DNA from: Chloroflexota bacterium
GTDB taxonomy: Bacteria > Chloroflexota > Anaerolineae > Anaerolineales > Villigracilaceae
Assembly: GCA_026390015.1 (NCBI GenBank)
Contig: JAPLGS010000147.1
Location: forward strand, 1-46,216
Direction of reading: 5' to 3'
DNA: 46,216 nucleotides
The notes under the pieces were generated by a model. The model saw only the letters and a list, made by a program, of their open reading frames with translations, was not told the origin of the DNA and did not search any database. The translations under genes were made by a program, and so were the position numbers. Positions within the stretch are counted from its first letter, which is position 1. Every line of letters begins with the position of its first letter. Of the stretch, positions 28,504-36,549 are shown piece by piece.

Positions 28504-28971
28504 ATGGAAAGCGTAATCAACATAAACCAACCTGAAGGCCTCGACCCGATAGACCAGTATATTATCGAGGCTCTTCAAAAAGATGGTCGAGTGGCATTTG
28601 CCCAGATCGCCGAACAGCTCAAAGTGTCGCCGGGTATGATCCGCCAGCGCTACAATCGCCTGGTTGAGTTGGACTATCTGAAAGTCGTCGCGGTCACCAA
28701 TCCGCTGATGATGGGCGTGCGAAAAATGGCAATGATCGGAATCCGCACTGATGGCGGCAAGTTGATGCAGGTCGCTGAAAAACTATCCGCGCTAAAAGAA
28801 GTCATCTATCTGGTGATATTGAGCGGCCGTTATGACATCATGATCGAAGTCTTTTGCCGTGACCATGAAGAGTTATTAAGTTTTATGATCGAAAAACTTT
28901 CCACAGTGGATGGTGTGCGGGATACAGAATCATTCATGCACTTGAAGATCGTCAAGGAAATTTATTTTTAG
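28504..28971 (+). CDS. Lrp/AsnC family transcriptional regulator (second)
   Basis: A 155-residue regulator. The N-terminal helix-turn-helix reads DQYIIEALQKDGRVAFAQIAEQLKVSPGMIRQRYNRL, and the C-terminal ligand-sensing domain (about residues 70-150) includes VIYLVILSGRYDIMIEVFC. I chose the ATG at 28504. An earlier in-frame ATG (28402) adds 34 non-homologous residues that span the promoter. No Shine-Dalgarno precedes the ATG, in keeping with a leaderless transcript. It sits between the polyamine importer and the saccharopine-dehydrogenase-like gene and may control either. It is clearly distinct in sequence from the first Lrp protein. Confidence 0.9.
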   Translation: MESVININQPEGLDPIDQYIIEALQKDGRVAFAQIAEQLKVSPGMIRQRYNRLVELDYLKVVAVTNPLMMGVRKMAMIGIRTDGGKLMQVAEKLSALKEVIYLVILSGRYDIMIEVFCRDHEELLSFMIEKLSTVDGVRDTESFMHLKIVKEIYF

Positions 28972-29070
28972 GAAGCCCGCTTCAAGCGGACCTTGGGTCT
29001 GCTGCGGCTTTCAACAAACTTTGTCTGCGTCCCACGCATGCGGATGGCAGAGCCAATTTGAGAGGATAAA

Positions 29071-29190
29071 ATGAAAGCGTTCGTTCTTAGGTTCAAAGCA
29101 CTGGGGGATACGTTTGTGAAGGCGTATTTAATGTCTCTGATGATCACGATCAATCCAGAAAGTCAGAACAAGATAGTTGACCGATATTAA
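29071..29190 (+). CDS. Putative 39-residue small protein
   Basis: A small ORF with a good ribosome site (GAGAGG, 6-7 bases before the ATG), bracketed by lrp2 100 bases upstream and a strong terminator starting 6 bases after its stop. The product is basic and partly hydrophobic in the middle (KAYLMSLMITI), ending NKIVDRY. I do not recognise it. The ribosome site and terminator placement favour a real gene over chance, but length alone gives little support. It could be co-transcribed with lrp2. Confidence 0.45.
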   Translation: MKAFVLRFKALGDTFVKAYLMSLMITINPESQNKIVDRY

Positions 29191-29196
29191 TGTGAA

Positions 29197-29232
29197 TGCC
29201 TCAGCCGCCGGGGAAGGCGGCTGAGGCATTTT
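29197..29232 (+). terminator. Rho-independent terminator after the small ORF
   Basis: TGCCTCAGCCGCC and GGCGGCTGAGGCA form a perfect 13-base-pair stem around GGGGAA, followed by TTTT. Confidence 0.92.
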
Positions 29233-29313
29233 CGATCATATATTCAGAGTGTTTCCACAGTAATCTAACTCGCATTATTGCGGGTTATAAAACCAAACGG
29301 AGAATGGATCGTC

Positions 29314-30463
29314 ATGAAAGTCTTGCTAGTTGGTGTGGGTGGGGTAGGGGAAGCGATTGCGGCGATTGCCAAACCGCGCGCCTGGATGGAACAAATGGTG
29401 CTGGCCGATTACAACGTCAAGCGCGCCAAGGAAGTGCAGAAGAAACTTGGTCAGAACAAACGCTTCCCTGTCGAATTCATTGATGCCAGCAAGAAATCTG
29501 AAATTGTAAAGCTCGCTAAAAAATATAAAGTGGATATGATCATGAACGCGGTCGATCCCATTTTCAACGAGCAGATCTTCGATGCCGCCTTTACCGCTGG
29601 TGTGACCTACATGGACATGGCGATGACCCTGTCTACGCCGCATGCCAAAGATCCGTTTAACAAGTGCGGAGTCAAATTGGGCGATTATCAATTCGCCAAA
29701 GCCAAAGACTGGAAAAAGAAGAAACAGCTCGCGCTGGTCGGAATTGGAGTGGAGCCTGGCATGGCGGATGTGTTTGCGCGTTATGCCGCTGAGCATCTCT
29801 TCGACGAGATTGAAGAACTTGGCATTCGTGACGGCGCCAATATTGCCATTGAAGGGTATGAATTTGCGCCCAACTTCTCGATCTGGACAACGATCGAAGA
29901 ATGTCTCAATCCGCCCGTGATCTGGGAAAATGGAAAGTGGTTCACCACCGCGCCATTCTCGGAACCTGAAATATTTGATTTCCCCGAGATCGGCCCCGTG
30001 GAAATCGTCAACGTGGAGCATGAAGAAGTCCTGCTTATGCCGCGCTGGGTAAAGACCAAGCGCGCCACTTTCAAATATGGTCTCGGTGATCAATTTATCG
30101 GCGTGCTTAAAACCTTGCACATGCTTGGTCTTGATAGTAAGGAGAAGATCACCGTCAAAGGCGTGCAAGTCGCGCCGCGTGATGTGGTGGTCGCCTGCCT
30201 GCCCGACCCTGCTCATCTTGGCGACAAGATGTCTGGCAAGACCTGCGCTGGCACCTGGGTGAAAGGAACAAAAGGATGCGTGGGGCTGTCAAGCCGTCGT
30301 GGCGCAGACCGCGTTCAGCGCAGTCATCGCCATGGATTTGCTTGAGCATGGTGTGTGGAAAGGTGTGGGCGTTCTTGGCCCCGAAGCTTTCCCGCCTGAT
30401 CCATTCATGGAAAAAATGGAAGATTACGGCTTCCCGTATGGGATGAAGGAAATGGCCGCATAA
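29314..30463 (+). pseudogene. Saccharopine dehydrogenase-like gene with deletion and frameshift
   Basis: The frame from ATG 29314 reads as a saccharopine/carboxynorspermidine dehydrogenase-family protein: Rossmann start MKVLLVGVGGVGEAIA, then VDMIMNAVDPIFN, TYMDMAMT, VGIGVEPGMADVFARYA. It stays normal to CAGTWVKGTK near 30273. The rest of the family C-terminus is in the next frame from 30278 (WGCQAVVAQTAFSAVIAMDLL ... VLGPEAFPP) to TAA 30461-30463. About 20 residues usually found at the junction are missing, so a non-multiple-of-three deletion explains it. As written, the product ends in 20-odd meaningless residues at 30343-30345. The family includes enzymes acting on amino-acid and polyamine intermediates. 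The substrate is unknown. Confidence 0.85.
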
Positions 30464-30472
30464 AGTCAATCA

Positions 30473-30510
30473 AGCGGATAAACGTGAGAGCGTTTATCCG
30501 CTCTTTTTTT
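30473..30510 (+). terminator. Rho-independent terminator after the saccharopine-dehydrogenase-like gene
   Basis: AGCGGATAAACG and CGTTTATCCGCT pair around TGAGAG, followed by C and seven T residues. Confidence 0.93.
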
Positions 30511-30513
30511 GTA

Positions 30514-30635
30514 ATGTCGTTGCGAGCGCACTCGCGAAGCAACCTCCAGTTCGATGGTGTATCTCGGCGATAAGTTCCGCCTGTTTAATCGGAGGTTGCT
30601 TCGGGCAAAGAACAAATGCGCCCTCGCAACGACAT
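30514..30635. repeat. REP/MITE-like inverted repeat element, 122 bp
   Basis: Outer arms ATGTCGTTGCGAG (30514-30526) and CTCGCAACGACAT (30623-30635). Inner arms GAAGCAACCTCC (30536-30547) and GGAGGTTGCTTC (30591-30602). It carries no gene and ends about 20 bases before the permease start. Same style as 22602-22676. Confidence 0.85.
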
Positions 30636-30654
30636 GAGAGATTCGGAGGGCATA

Positions 30655-32244
30655 ATGACAATCAAGTCTGCTGAAGTGCATGCCATCACTGCTGAGACAA
30701 AAAAACTCAAACGTGAGTTGACCCTGTTACCGCTTTTTGGTTTGATCTATTTCACAGTCTGCGGCGGTGCTTTCGGAGCAGAACCAATGGTCGGCTGGTC
30801 AGGACCGGGATTGGCTTTGCTTCTTTTTGTACTAACTCCTTTATTCTTCAGTATTCCAAATATGTTGATGGTGCGCGAAATGCAATCCATGATGCCGGTG
30901 GAGGGTGGGTACTATCATTGGCTGAAAGTCGCGTTCGGTCCCTTCGTGGGCTACATGGGCGGGTGGATGAACTGGGTCGTCTCGTGGGTGGATGTTTCCA
31001 TTTATCCTGTGCTGGCCGCTTATTATCTTGGATACTTCATCCCCGCCTTGCGTCAGGGTGCAACGATCGGGGGCGTGTTTGTCGACAGTACGTGGCTTTC
31101 GTTCCTTGTAGCAGTTACTTTAATTTGGCTAGTCTCCGCCTTGAACGTGCGCGGCGCGCGCTTTTCAGGATTGCTCACCAACTGGTTGGGCGTCCTGATG
31201 CTCCTGCCGTTAATCGCGTTGACCGTGGTCGGTTTCATGGCATGGTACAAAAGCGGTACAACCATTCATTTGCCTTTCCTACCCGGCGGAGCGGAAGTTA
31301 ATGTCAGCAATACCATTGGCGCGTTGAGCACAGGCATCTTTGTCGCCATGTGGAATTTCATGGGCTGGGAGCTGCCTGCCGCAGCCGGCGATGAGATCGT
31401 CAATCCCAAACGGACATACCCACTGGCGATGGTACTGGTTTTAGTCGCCGCAATCGCGACGTATTCATTGCCGACCCTGGCGGGTTTGTACGGCGGCGCG
31501 GGTGCAGATGGCCGTTATCAAATGTGGGGTATTGAAGAATACGAGAGCGGCGAAGGCATTGGTGCTGTTCTTGATGAATATGGAGTTCCTGTTGAGAAGG
31601 CGCAATCCTGGGGCGTGGATACTGCCAGCTCGGTCGGATGGGAATTCCCTGATATTGCCCATGCCGTTGCGGATAATTTAATGGGCCAAACCAACGGGAC
31701 GCTTGCCCTTGCTTTGGGAGGGTTGGTCACATTCTCGGCGGTGTTGAGCATGATCGGTTTGTTCATCGGCAATGGACTCGGCGGAACACGTGTGCCCTTT
31801 GCGATGGCGGCAGATGGGATGATGCCGAATTTCATGGTAAAAGTCCACCCGAAGTATGGAACACCTTGGGTTGCAATTTTGTTCTGCGGGTTGATCTATT
31901 CCATCTTCTCGCTTTCGGCATTTGCAGCGCTTGTGGTAATTGATGTATTCCTCAACATGCTTGTATTAATGGCGGAATTCTTCGCCATGTGGAAACTGCG
32001 CTTTTCAATGCCTGATCTGGAGCGGAAGAAAGTGCCCGGCGGTTATTTTGGATTAACTCTTGTGACACTTGCTCCTGCTCTGATCATCAGCCTCGCAATT
32101 TATAGCCAATATACCGAGGAAGGCATGGCTTCCATTTCGTGGGCGCTGGGCGCGATGGTGATCGGCGCGATCCTGTATTTTCCGATCCGCATGTGGATCA
32201 AGCCCGGGATTCCAGATGTCGATCCGTTCGTGGCGGGCGATTAA
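30655..32244 (+). CDS. APC-family amino acid/polyamine permease
   Basis: A 529-residue permease with about 12 membrane segments. The first segment LLPLFGLIYFTVCGGAFGAEPMV has the GGxxGxE-like substrate-binding motif of the APC superfamily, and MMPVEGGYYHWLKVAFGPFVGYMGGW matches the 'GG.Y.w...a.G...g...gw' region. A soluble insertion of about 60 residues around 290-340 (ADGRYQMWGIEEYESGEG and on) is unusual. The start at 30655 follows GGAGGG; an upstream ATG (30616) lies inside the REP element. It would supply amino acids or amines to the island enzymes. Substrate undetermined. Confidence 0.88.
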   Translation: MTIKSAEVHAITAETKKLKRELTLLPLFGLIYFTVCGGAFGAEPMVGWSGPGLALLLFVLTPLFFSIPNMLMVREMQSMMPVEGGYYHWLKVAFGPFVGYMGGWMNWVVSWVDVSIYPVLAAYYLGYFIPALRQGATIGGVFVDSTWLSFLVAVTLIWLVSALNVRGARFSGLLTNWLGVLMLLPLIALTVVGFMAWYKSGTTIHLPFLPGGAEVNVSNTIGALSTGIFVAMWNFMGWELPAAAGDEIVNPKRTYPLAMVLVLVAAIATYSLPTLAGLYGGAGADGRYQMWGIEEYESGEGIGAVLDEYGVPVEKAQSWGVDTASSVGWEFPDIAHAVADNLMGQTNGTLALALGGLVTFSAVLSMIGLFIGNGLGGTRVPFAMAADGMMPNFMVKVHPKYGTPWVAILFCGLIYSIFSLSAFAALVVIDVFLNMLVLMAEFFAMWKLRFSMPDLERKKVPGGYFGLTLVTLAPALIISLAIYSQYTEEGMASISWALGAMVIGAILYFPIRMWIKPGIPDVDPFVAGD

Positions 32245-32337
32245 TTAGTTGCGCGCCAAAAGCGACTAAAGTCGCCACTACGGTACAATTTTGCAAGAGG
32301 TCTAGTATCGAAAGCGCCATATTCCGTAGTAAATAGC

Positions 32338-32374
32338 AAAAAGACGGTTTAACTCTGGTTAAACCGTCTTTTTT
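32338..32374 (+). terminator. Rho-independent terminator after the APC permease
   Basis: AAAAAGACGGTTTAA and TTAAACCGTCTTTTTT pair around CTCTGG. The A and T tails make it potentially bidirectional. Confidence 0.92.
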
Positions 32375-32400
32375 ATTGGTTTGTCTGTAAGGTTTGAAAA

Positions 32401-32526
32401 TTTGTTATTGTAATTTGAAGGTTTGTTATTGTAATTTGAAGGTTTGTTATTGTAATCTGAAAGTTTGTTATTGTAATTTGGAAGTTTGTTATTGTAATTT
32501 CAGAGTTTGATATTGTAATTTCGGGA
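32401..32526. repeat. Tandem array of six 21-bp repeats
   Basis: Six head-to-tail units based on TTTGTTATTGTAATTTGAAGG, starting at 32401, 32422, 32443, 32464, 32485 and 32506. The first two are identical, and later ones drift in the last six bases. Degenerate half-units flank it on both sides (32380 and 32527). There are no spacers, so it is not a CRISPR. The array lies in the 461-base gap between the permease and the next small gene. The rest of the gap (32527-32700) shows nothing I recognise. On the minus strand it reads as a heptapeptide repeat, probably by chance because 21 is a multiple of three. Confidence 0.9.
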
Positions 32527-32705
32527 TTTGTTTCCAGAACGGCGTAAAGTGCGGTAGGAACAGCAGGTGAAAACGAGCAGGGTTGATCAGTTGAGCTCGT
32601 TTGATCTGTCGATTCAACCCAATCAATTGCTGAAATCTCGGAGTTCTTCAAGAACTTCGAGGTTTTTCATAGTAGAATCAACCAACCCAAACAAGGAGAA
32701 TCATT

Positions 32706-32906
32706 ATGCTTTCAGTTGAGATCAAGGAAAATGACAAAACAGTCGGTCTGTTGACCGCCACCGAAAAAGCCTTCAAGACTGGTTCAAAAGGATATTTCGG
32801 GATGGGCAAGATCCAGATCGGCGAGAAGCGTTATCAGGTGCAGGTACAGTTGGTGGAGATCGGGTCAAAGCCGAAAGCTGAGGAAGTGGCTTTGAAGGGG
32901 GAGTGA
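32706..32906 (+). CDS. Small conserved-looking hypothetical protein (66 aa)
   Basis: A 66-residue cytoplasmic protein with CAAGGAGAA upstream of the ATG. Composition is that of a real small soluble protein: charged, beta-rich (GKIQIGEKRYQVQVQLVEIG), with no membrane segment. I do not recognise a domain. It stands alone between the 21-bp repeat array and the AOR1 promoter. Confidence 0.65.
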   Translation: MLSVEIKENDKTVGLLTATEKAFKTGSKGYFGMGKIQIGEKRYQVQVQLVEIGSKPKAEEVALKGE

Positions 32907-33011
32907 TGCCCTTCGAAAAAGAATCAGTTTCCAGTTAGGAATAAAACGCTGCGGGTTGTGCAGGAAAAAAACAAGGGGTCGGTTGTTCCTGTCACTTTCG
33001 GAAAAGTCAAG

Positions 33012-33040
33012 TTGTCATAAGTCCACCCGACCTGTATAAT
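33012..33040 (+). promoter_or_regulatory. Sigma-70-like promoter of AOR1
   Basis: TTGTCA (33012-33017), a 17-base spacer and a perfect TATAAT (33035-33040). A start near 33047 would give an ~88-base leader containing the REP-like hairpin at 33063-33110. Confidence 0.75.
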
Positions 33041-33062
33041 TGAAAAATAAATCTATATTGAA

Positions 33063-33110
33063 GTGGTGGTTGAGTAGCCCTGCGTGTTTTTCGCAGGGCG
33101 TATCGAAACC
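33063..33110. repeat. REP-like hairpin (GGTGGTYGAGTAG type) in the AOR1 leader
   Basis: GTGGTGGTTGAGTAG, then a CCCTGCG/CGCAGGG stem with a T-rich loop, then CGTATCGAAACC. It is an inverted copy of the element type at 35126-35176. Confidence 0.8.
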
Positions 33111-33134
33111 ATAACATTCCAAACGGAGGATGCT

Positions 33135-35042
33135 ATGCCCAATGGTTATAACGGTAAGATCCTGCACGTTGATCTTACAAAAGGTTCACTGACTGTAGAG
33201 GAACCGAAAGATGCCTTCTACCGCAAGTATCTTGGCGGCAGCGCGATGGGGATGCATTATATTTTGCGTGACATCCCCAAAGGCGCGGATGCGCTCAGCC
33301 CTGAAAATGTTCTGACGCTGATGGCGGGCGTGACAACGGGCGCCGCTATTTCGGGTCAGAGTCGATTGAACGCGAATGCCAAGTCGCCGATCAGCGGTGG
33401 AATTGGAGACTCGCAGAGCGGCGGATTTTTTCCCGCTGAATTGAAGTTCGCTGGCTTTGACGGAATTGTCATCAAGGGCAAATCTGAGAAACCTGTTTAT
33501 CTGGCGATCATCGAAGGCAAATTTGAATTGCGTGACGCCGCGCATTTGATGGGCAAACTAACGGGGGAAGTGGACGATATCATTCACAAGGAAGTTGACC
33601 CGAAAGCTGAAATCCTACAGCACGGCATCGGCGCTGAAAATGGCGTGCTGTTCTCGTCGCTGTGTTCCATGTCCAACCGCCATAATGGGCGCACAGGCAT
33701 GGGATTGGTGATGGCATCCAAGAATTTGAAAGCCGTGGTTGTGCGCGGTACGAAGAAAGTTCAACTTGCCGACCAAAAATCTCTGGTTGAATTAAACCGC
33801 ACGGGACCAAAGATCCTGCCAGAGAATGGCGATATGGACGGACTGGCAAAGTTCGGTACTGCGGTGGTGGTGATGTTCAATAACTCGCTCGGTACCTTAC
33901 CGACCCGCAACTATAACGAGGGTCAGTTCGAAAGTTGCGAGCCGATCAGCGGTGAGAAAATGGCTGAGACCATTTTGAAAGAACGTGATACTTGCTACGC
34001 GTGCGTGGTCAAATGCAAACGCGTGGTTGAAATTAATGACGGACCTTATAAAGTGAGTCCGCGCTATGGCGGGCCTGAATACGAAACGCTCGGTACCTTT
34101 GGTTCGTACTGCGGCATTGACGATCTTGCGGCAGTTTCAATAGCGAATCAAGTCTGCAATGAATATGCTGTCGACTCGATCGCGGCTGGCGCAACGATCG
34201 CCTTCGCGATGGAATGTTACGAGAAGGGAGTCATCACAAAAGAACAAACTGCCGGCCTTGATCTCAAGTTCGGCAATGTCGATGCGATGATCCAGGCTTT
34301 GTATATGATGGTCAAAGGCGAAGGTGAATTCGGCAAGACTCTCGGCATGGGTTCGGAACGCGCCTCCAAAGTTTGGGGCAAAGGCTCCGATGAATTCCTG
34401 ATCACGGTTAAAGGCGCTGAATCTCCCGCGCACATGCCGCAAGTCAAACGTAGTCTTGCGCTCATCTACGCGGTCAATCCCTTCGGCGCGGATCACCAAT
34501 CCAGCGAGCACGATCCCTATTACGAAGACGGCATCGGCGATTTCAATTTGGATCGCCTGAAAGTGATCGGCCTCGGTTCACCCCAGCCCGCGTACAGCCT
34601 TAATGAAGAGAAAGTCCTCTTTGCGTATGAGACCGAAGTCTTCTACTCGATGATGGACTCAGCCGAACTCTGTCAATTCGTGTACGGCCCCACTTGGACT
34701 CTCTACGGCCCCAACGAAACCGTCGAGATGATGAAATCAGTCACAGGCTGGGATCTGACCGTCGAAGAATTGATGACTGTTGGCCGCCGCCGCCTGGATC
34801 TTTTCCGCACGTTCAATGCCCGCGAGGGACTCGGACGCAAGGATGACAAACTGCCAAAGAAATTTTTCAAAGCTTTGAGCGGCACCGGCCCGAGCGCGGG
34901 CTTCGTTCTGACTCACGAGGAAGTTGATTCTGCCATCGATCATTACTACAAGCTGTCAGGGTACACCTCCGACGGCGTGCCGACCCGCGAGACCTTACAG
35001 AAGCACGACATCGAGTGGGCCGCGGAATATTTGCCAGCGTAA
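33135..35042 (+). CDS. aor: Aldehyde ferredoxin oxidoreductase family protein (AOR1)
   Basis: A 635-residue tungsto-pterin oxidoreductase subunit of normal length. It starts NGYNGKILHVDLTKGSLTVE and shows LGGSAMGMHYI, NAKSPISGGIGDSQSGGFF, and NRHNGRTGMGLVMASKNLKAVVVRG. The [4Fe-4S] ligands C287, C290 and C294 (CYACVVKC) and a fourth Cys near 513 (AELCQF) match the classical CxxCxxxC spacing. AORs oxidise aldehydes to acids with ferredoxin as acceptor. GGAGG lies 8 bases before the chosen ATG; an upstream start at 33084 lies in the leader hairpin and is rejected. It is followed by GABA aminotransferase, suggesting it handles succinate semialdehyde or 4-aminobutanal. No ferredoxin gene is nearby. 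Confidence 0.92.
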   Translation: MPNGYNGKILHVDLTKGSLTVEEPKDAFYRKYLGGSAMGMHYILRDIPKGADALSPENVLTLMAGVTTGAAISGQSRLNANAKSPISGGIGDSQSGGFFPAELKFAGFDGIVIKGKSEKPVYLAIIEGKFELRDAAHLMGKLTGEVDDIIHKEVDPKAEILQHGIGAENGVLFSSLCSMSNRHNGRTGMGLVMASKNLKAVVVRGTKKVQLADQKSLVELNRTGPKILPENGDMDGLAKFGTAVVVMFNNSLGTLPTRNYNEGQFESCEPISGEKMAETILKERDTCYACVVKCKRVVEINDGPYKVSPRYGGPEYETLGTFGSYCGIDDLAAVSIANQVCNEYAVDSIAAGATIAFAMECYEKGVITKEQTAGLDLKFGNVDAMIQALYMMVKGEGEFGKTLGMGSERASKVWGKGSDEFLITVKGAESPAHMPQVKRSLALIYAVNPFGADHQSSEHDPYYEDGIGDFNLDRLKVIGLGSPQPAYSLNEEKVLFAYETEVFYSMMDSAELCQFVYGPTWTLYGPNETVEMMKSVTGWDLTVEELMTVGRRRLDLFRTFNAREGLGRKDDKLPKKFFKALSGTGPSAGFVLTHEEVDSAIDHYYKLSGYTSDGVPTRETLQKHDIEWAAEYLPA

Positions 35043-35052
35043 CAAAATAATC

Positions 35053-35176
35053 TGGTGGTCGAGTAGGCGGTGCGCGAAGCGGCCCGCCTACTCGACCACC
35101 GAGTAACAAGATAACTCTTGAAAACTTGGTGGTCTCGATACATCCCGCAAAATCATGCGGGACTACTCGACCACCA
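35053..35176. repeat. Pair of REP-like elements (GGTGGTCGAGTAG type) between AOR1 and gabT
   Basis: First element 35053-35100, with ends TGGTGGTCGAGTAGGC and GCCTACTCGACCACC. Second element 35126-35176, with TTGGTGGTCTCGATAC, a CCCGCA/TGCGGG stem and CTACTCGACCACCA. The two fill nearly the whole 157-base gap. Confidence 0.85.
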
Positions 35177-35199
35177 GTGTTTTATGAAACGAGGAAACA

Positions 35200-36483
35200 A
35201 TGACCAATCAATTATTTCAAGATAATGCCACCCATATGACTCCCGCATGGAGCCGCATTTTCAATTTTGTGGCCGACCACGCCGAAGGCGCGTACATCTA
35301 CACCGACGACGGAAAAAAACTGCTCGACTTCACCAGCGGTATCGGTGTCACCAACACGGGTCACTGCCATCCCAAAGTCGTTGAAGCGATTCGCGAACAG
35401 GCTGGCTTATTCCTTCACGCGCAGGTCAACATTGTTATTCACAAGCCGATGCTGCAACTCATCGAAGAACTTCGCAAAATTACTCCACCTGCGATGGACA
35501 GTTTCTTCTTCGCCAACTCAGGCGCAGAAGCTTTGGAGAACGCCGTTAAGATCGCGCGCGCTGCAACAGGTAAACAAAACATCATCGTCTTCAACGGTTC
35601 CTTCCACGGACGCACCGCGCAGACTATGGCACTGACCACTTCCAAAACAGGCTATCGCACCGGTTTTGGTCCACTACCGTCGGGCATTTATGTCGCGCCA
35701 TTTCCGTATGCTTTTCATTTAAATATGAGCGAAGAACAAGCGAGTCAATATGCGTTAGGTCAACTTGAATATTTGCTCGCCTCACAAACTGCGCCGAAAG
35801 ATACCGCCGCGATCCTGATCGAATCCGTGATGGGCGAAGGCGGATACATCGTCCCGCCGACATCCTTCATGAAAGGTCTGCGTGAGATTTGCGACAAGCA
35901 TGGCATCATGCTCATTTTCGACGAAGTGCAATCAGGCTTTGGGCGCACGGGTAAGTGGTTCGCTCTCGAGCATTTTGGCGTTGTCCCTGATATCATCACC
36001 GCCGCCAAAGGACTCGCCTCGGGCATGCCGCTCTCTGCCGTATTCAGCCGTACTGACATTATGAAGAAACTGGATGTTGGTTCGATCGGTGGAACATACG
36101 GTGGTAATGCAGTCGCCTGCGCGGCTGGTGTGGCAACTATCCGCGCGATGAGAGATGAGAAAATGCTGGAGAATGCCGCTGAGAAAGGAATCCAGCTAAT
36201 GACGGGTCTGCGAAAATTTCAGGAGGAATATCCAGAGATCGGCGATGTGCGCGGGCGTGGACTTATGGTCGGCACTGAATTCATCATTGATGGCAGTCAG
36301 GCAAAAGCCAAACAACTGGTCAAAGATATTATTCACTCCGCCGAAGAAAAAGGCATGTTGCTGCTTTCGTGCGGCACGTATGACAATACCCTGCGTTGGA
36401 TCCCGCCATTGAATGTCACATCCGAACAGATCAATGACGGTTTGAATATTTTTGGCGAAGCATTAAAGGAAAGCGTAAAGTAG
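35200..36483 (+). CDS. gabT: Class III aminotransferase D (4-aminobutyrate aminotransferase-like)
   Basis: A 427-residue PLP aminotransferase of the GabT/acetylornithine subgroup. Motifs: YIYTDDGKKLLDFTSGIGVTN, TGHCHPKVVEAI, FANSGAEALENAVKIAR, FNGSFHGRTAQTMALT, IFDEVQSGFGRTG with the PLP Asp, and ITAAKGLASGMPLSA with the PLP Lys. GGTYGGNAVACAAG also fits. It would convert 4-aminobutyrate to succinate semialdehyde, downstream of the putrescine route. ACGAGGA precedes the ATG. Its last bases (36433-36470) recur at 36969-37006 beyond a small two-gene cassette. Confidence 0.9.
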   Translation: MTNQLFQDNATHMTPAWSRIFNFVADHAEGAYIYTDDGKKLLDFTSGIGVTNTGHCHPKVVEAIREQAGLFLHAQVNIVIHKPMLQLIEELRKITPPAMDSFFFANSGAEALENAVKIARAATGKQNIIVFNGSFHGRTAQTMALTTSKTGYRTGFGPLPSGIYVAPFPYAFHLNMSEEQASQYALGQLEYLLASQTAPKDTAAILIESVMGEGGYIVPPTSFMKGLREICDKHGIMLIFDEVQSGFGRTGKWFALEHFGVVPDIITAAKGLASGMPLSAVFSRTDIMKKLDVGSIGGTYGGNAVACAAGVATIRAMRDEKMLENAAEKGIQLMTGLRKFQEEYPEIGDVRGRGLMVGTEFIIDGSQAKAKQLVKDIIHSAEEKGMLLLSCGTYDNTLRWIPPLNVTSEQINDGLNIFGEALKESVK

Positions 36484-36549
36484 TCGAAATTTGAAGTTAC
36501 GAGATTTTTGACTATTTCATTCAGAGTATAATTTTCACCAGAGGCAACC

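Noticed and set aside
29326-30216. Long antisense ORF (296 codons) opposite the saccharopine-dehydrogenase-like gene
   Set aside because: Composition is His/Phe/Arg-rich without domain motifs, and it mirrors the codon pattern of the real plus-strand gene.
30261-30290. Programmed ribosomal frameshift in the saccharopine-dehydrogenase-like gene
   Set aside because: No slippery heptamer with a downstream structure is apparent, and the missing ~20 family residues point to a deletion.
32401-32526. CRISPR array
   Set aside because: The units are strictly tandem with no spacers, and no cas genes are present.
32373-32651. Minus-strand ORF of 92 codons with an ITITNxQ heptapeptide repeat
   Set aside because: It is just the 21-bp repeat array read in one frame. 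There is no ribosome site or homology, and it runs through the permease terminator side.
33084-33134. Upstream start adding 17 residues to AOR1
   Set aside because: The extra codons lie in the REP-like leader hairpin, and the GGAGG site fits the ATG at 33135.
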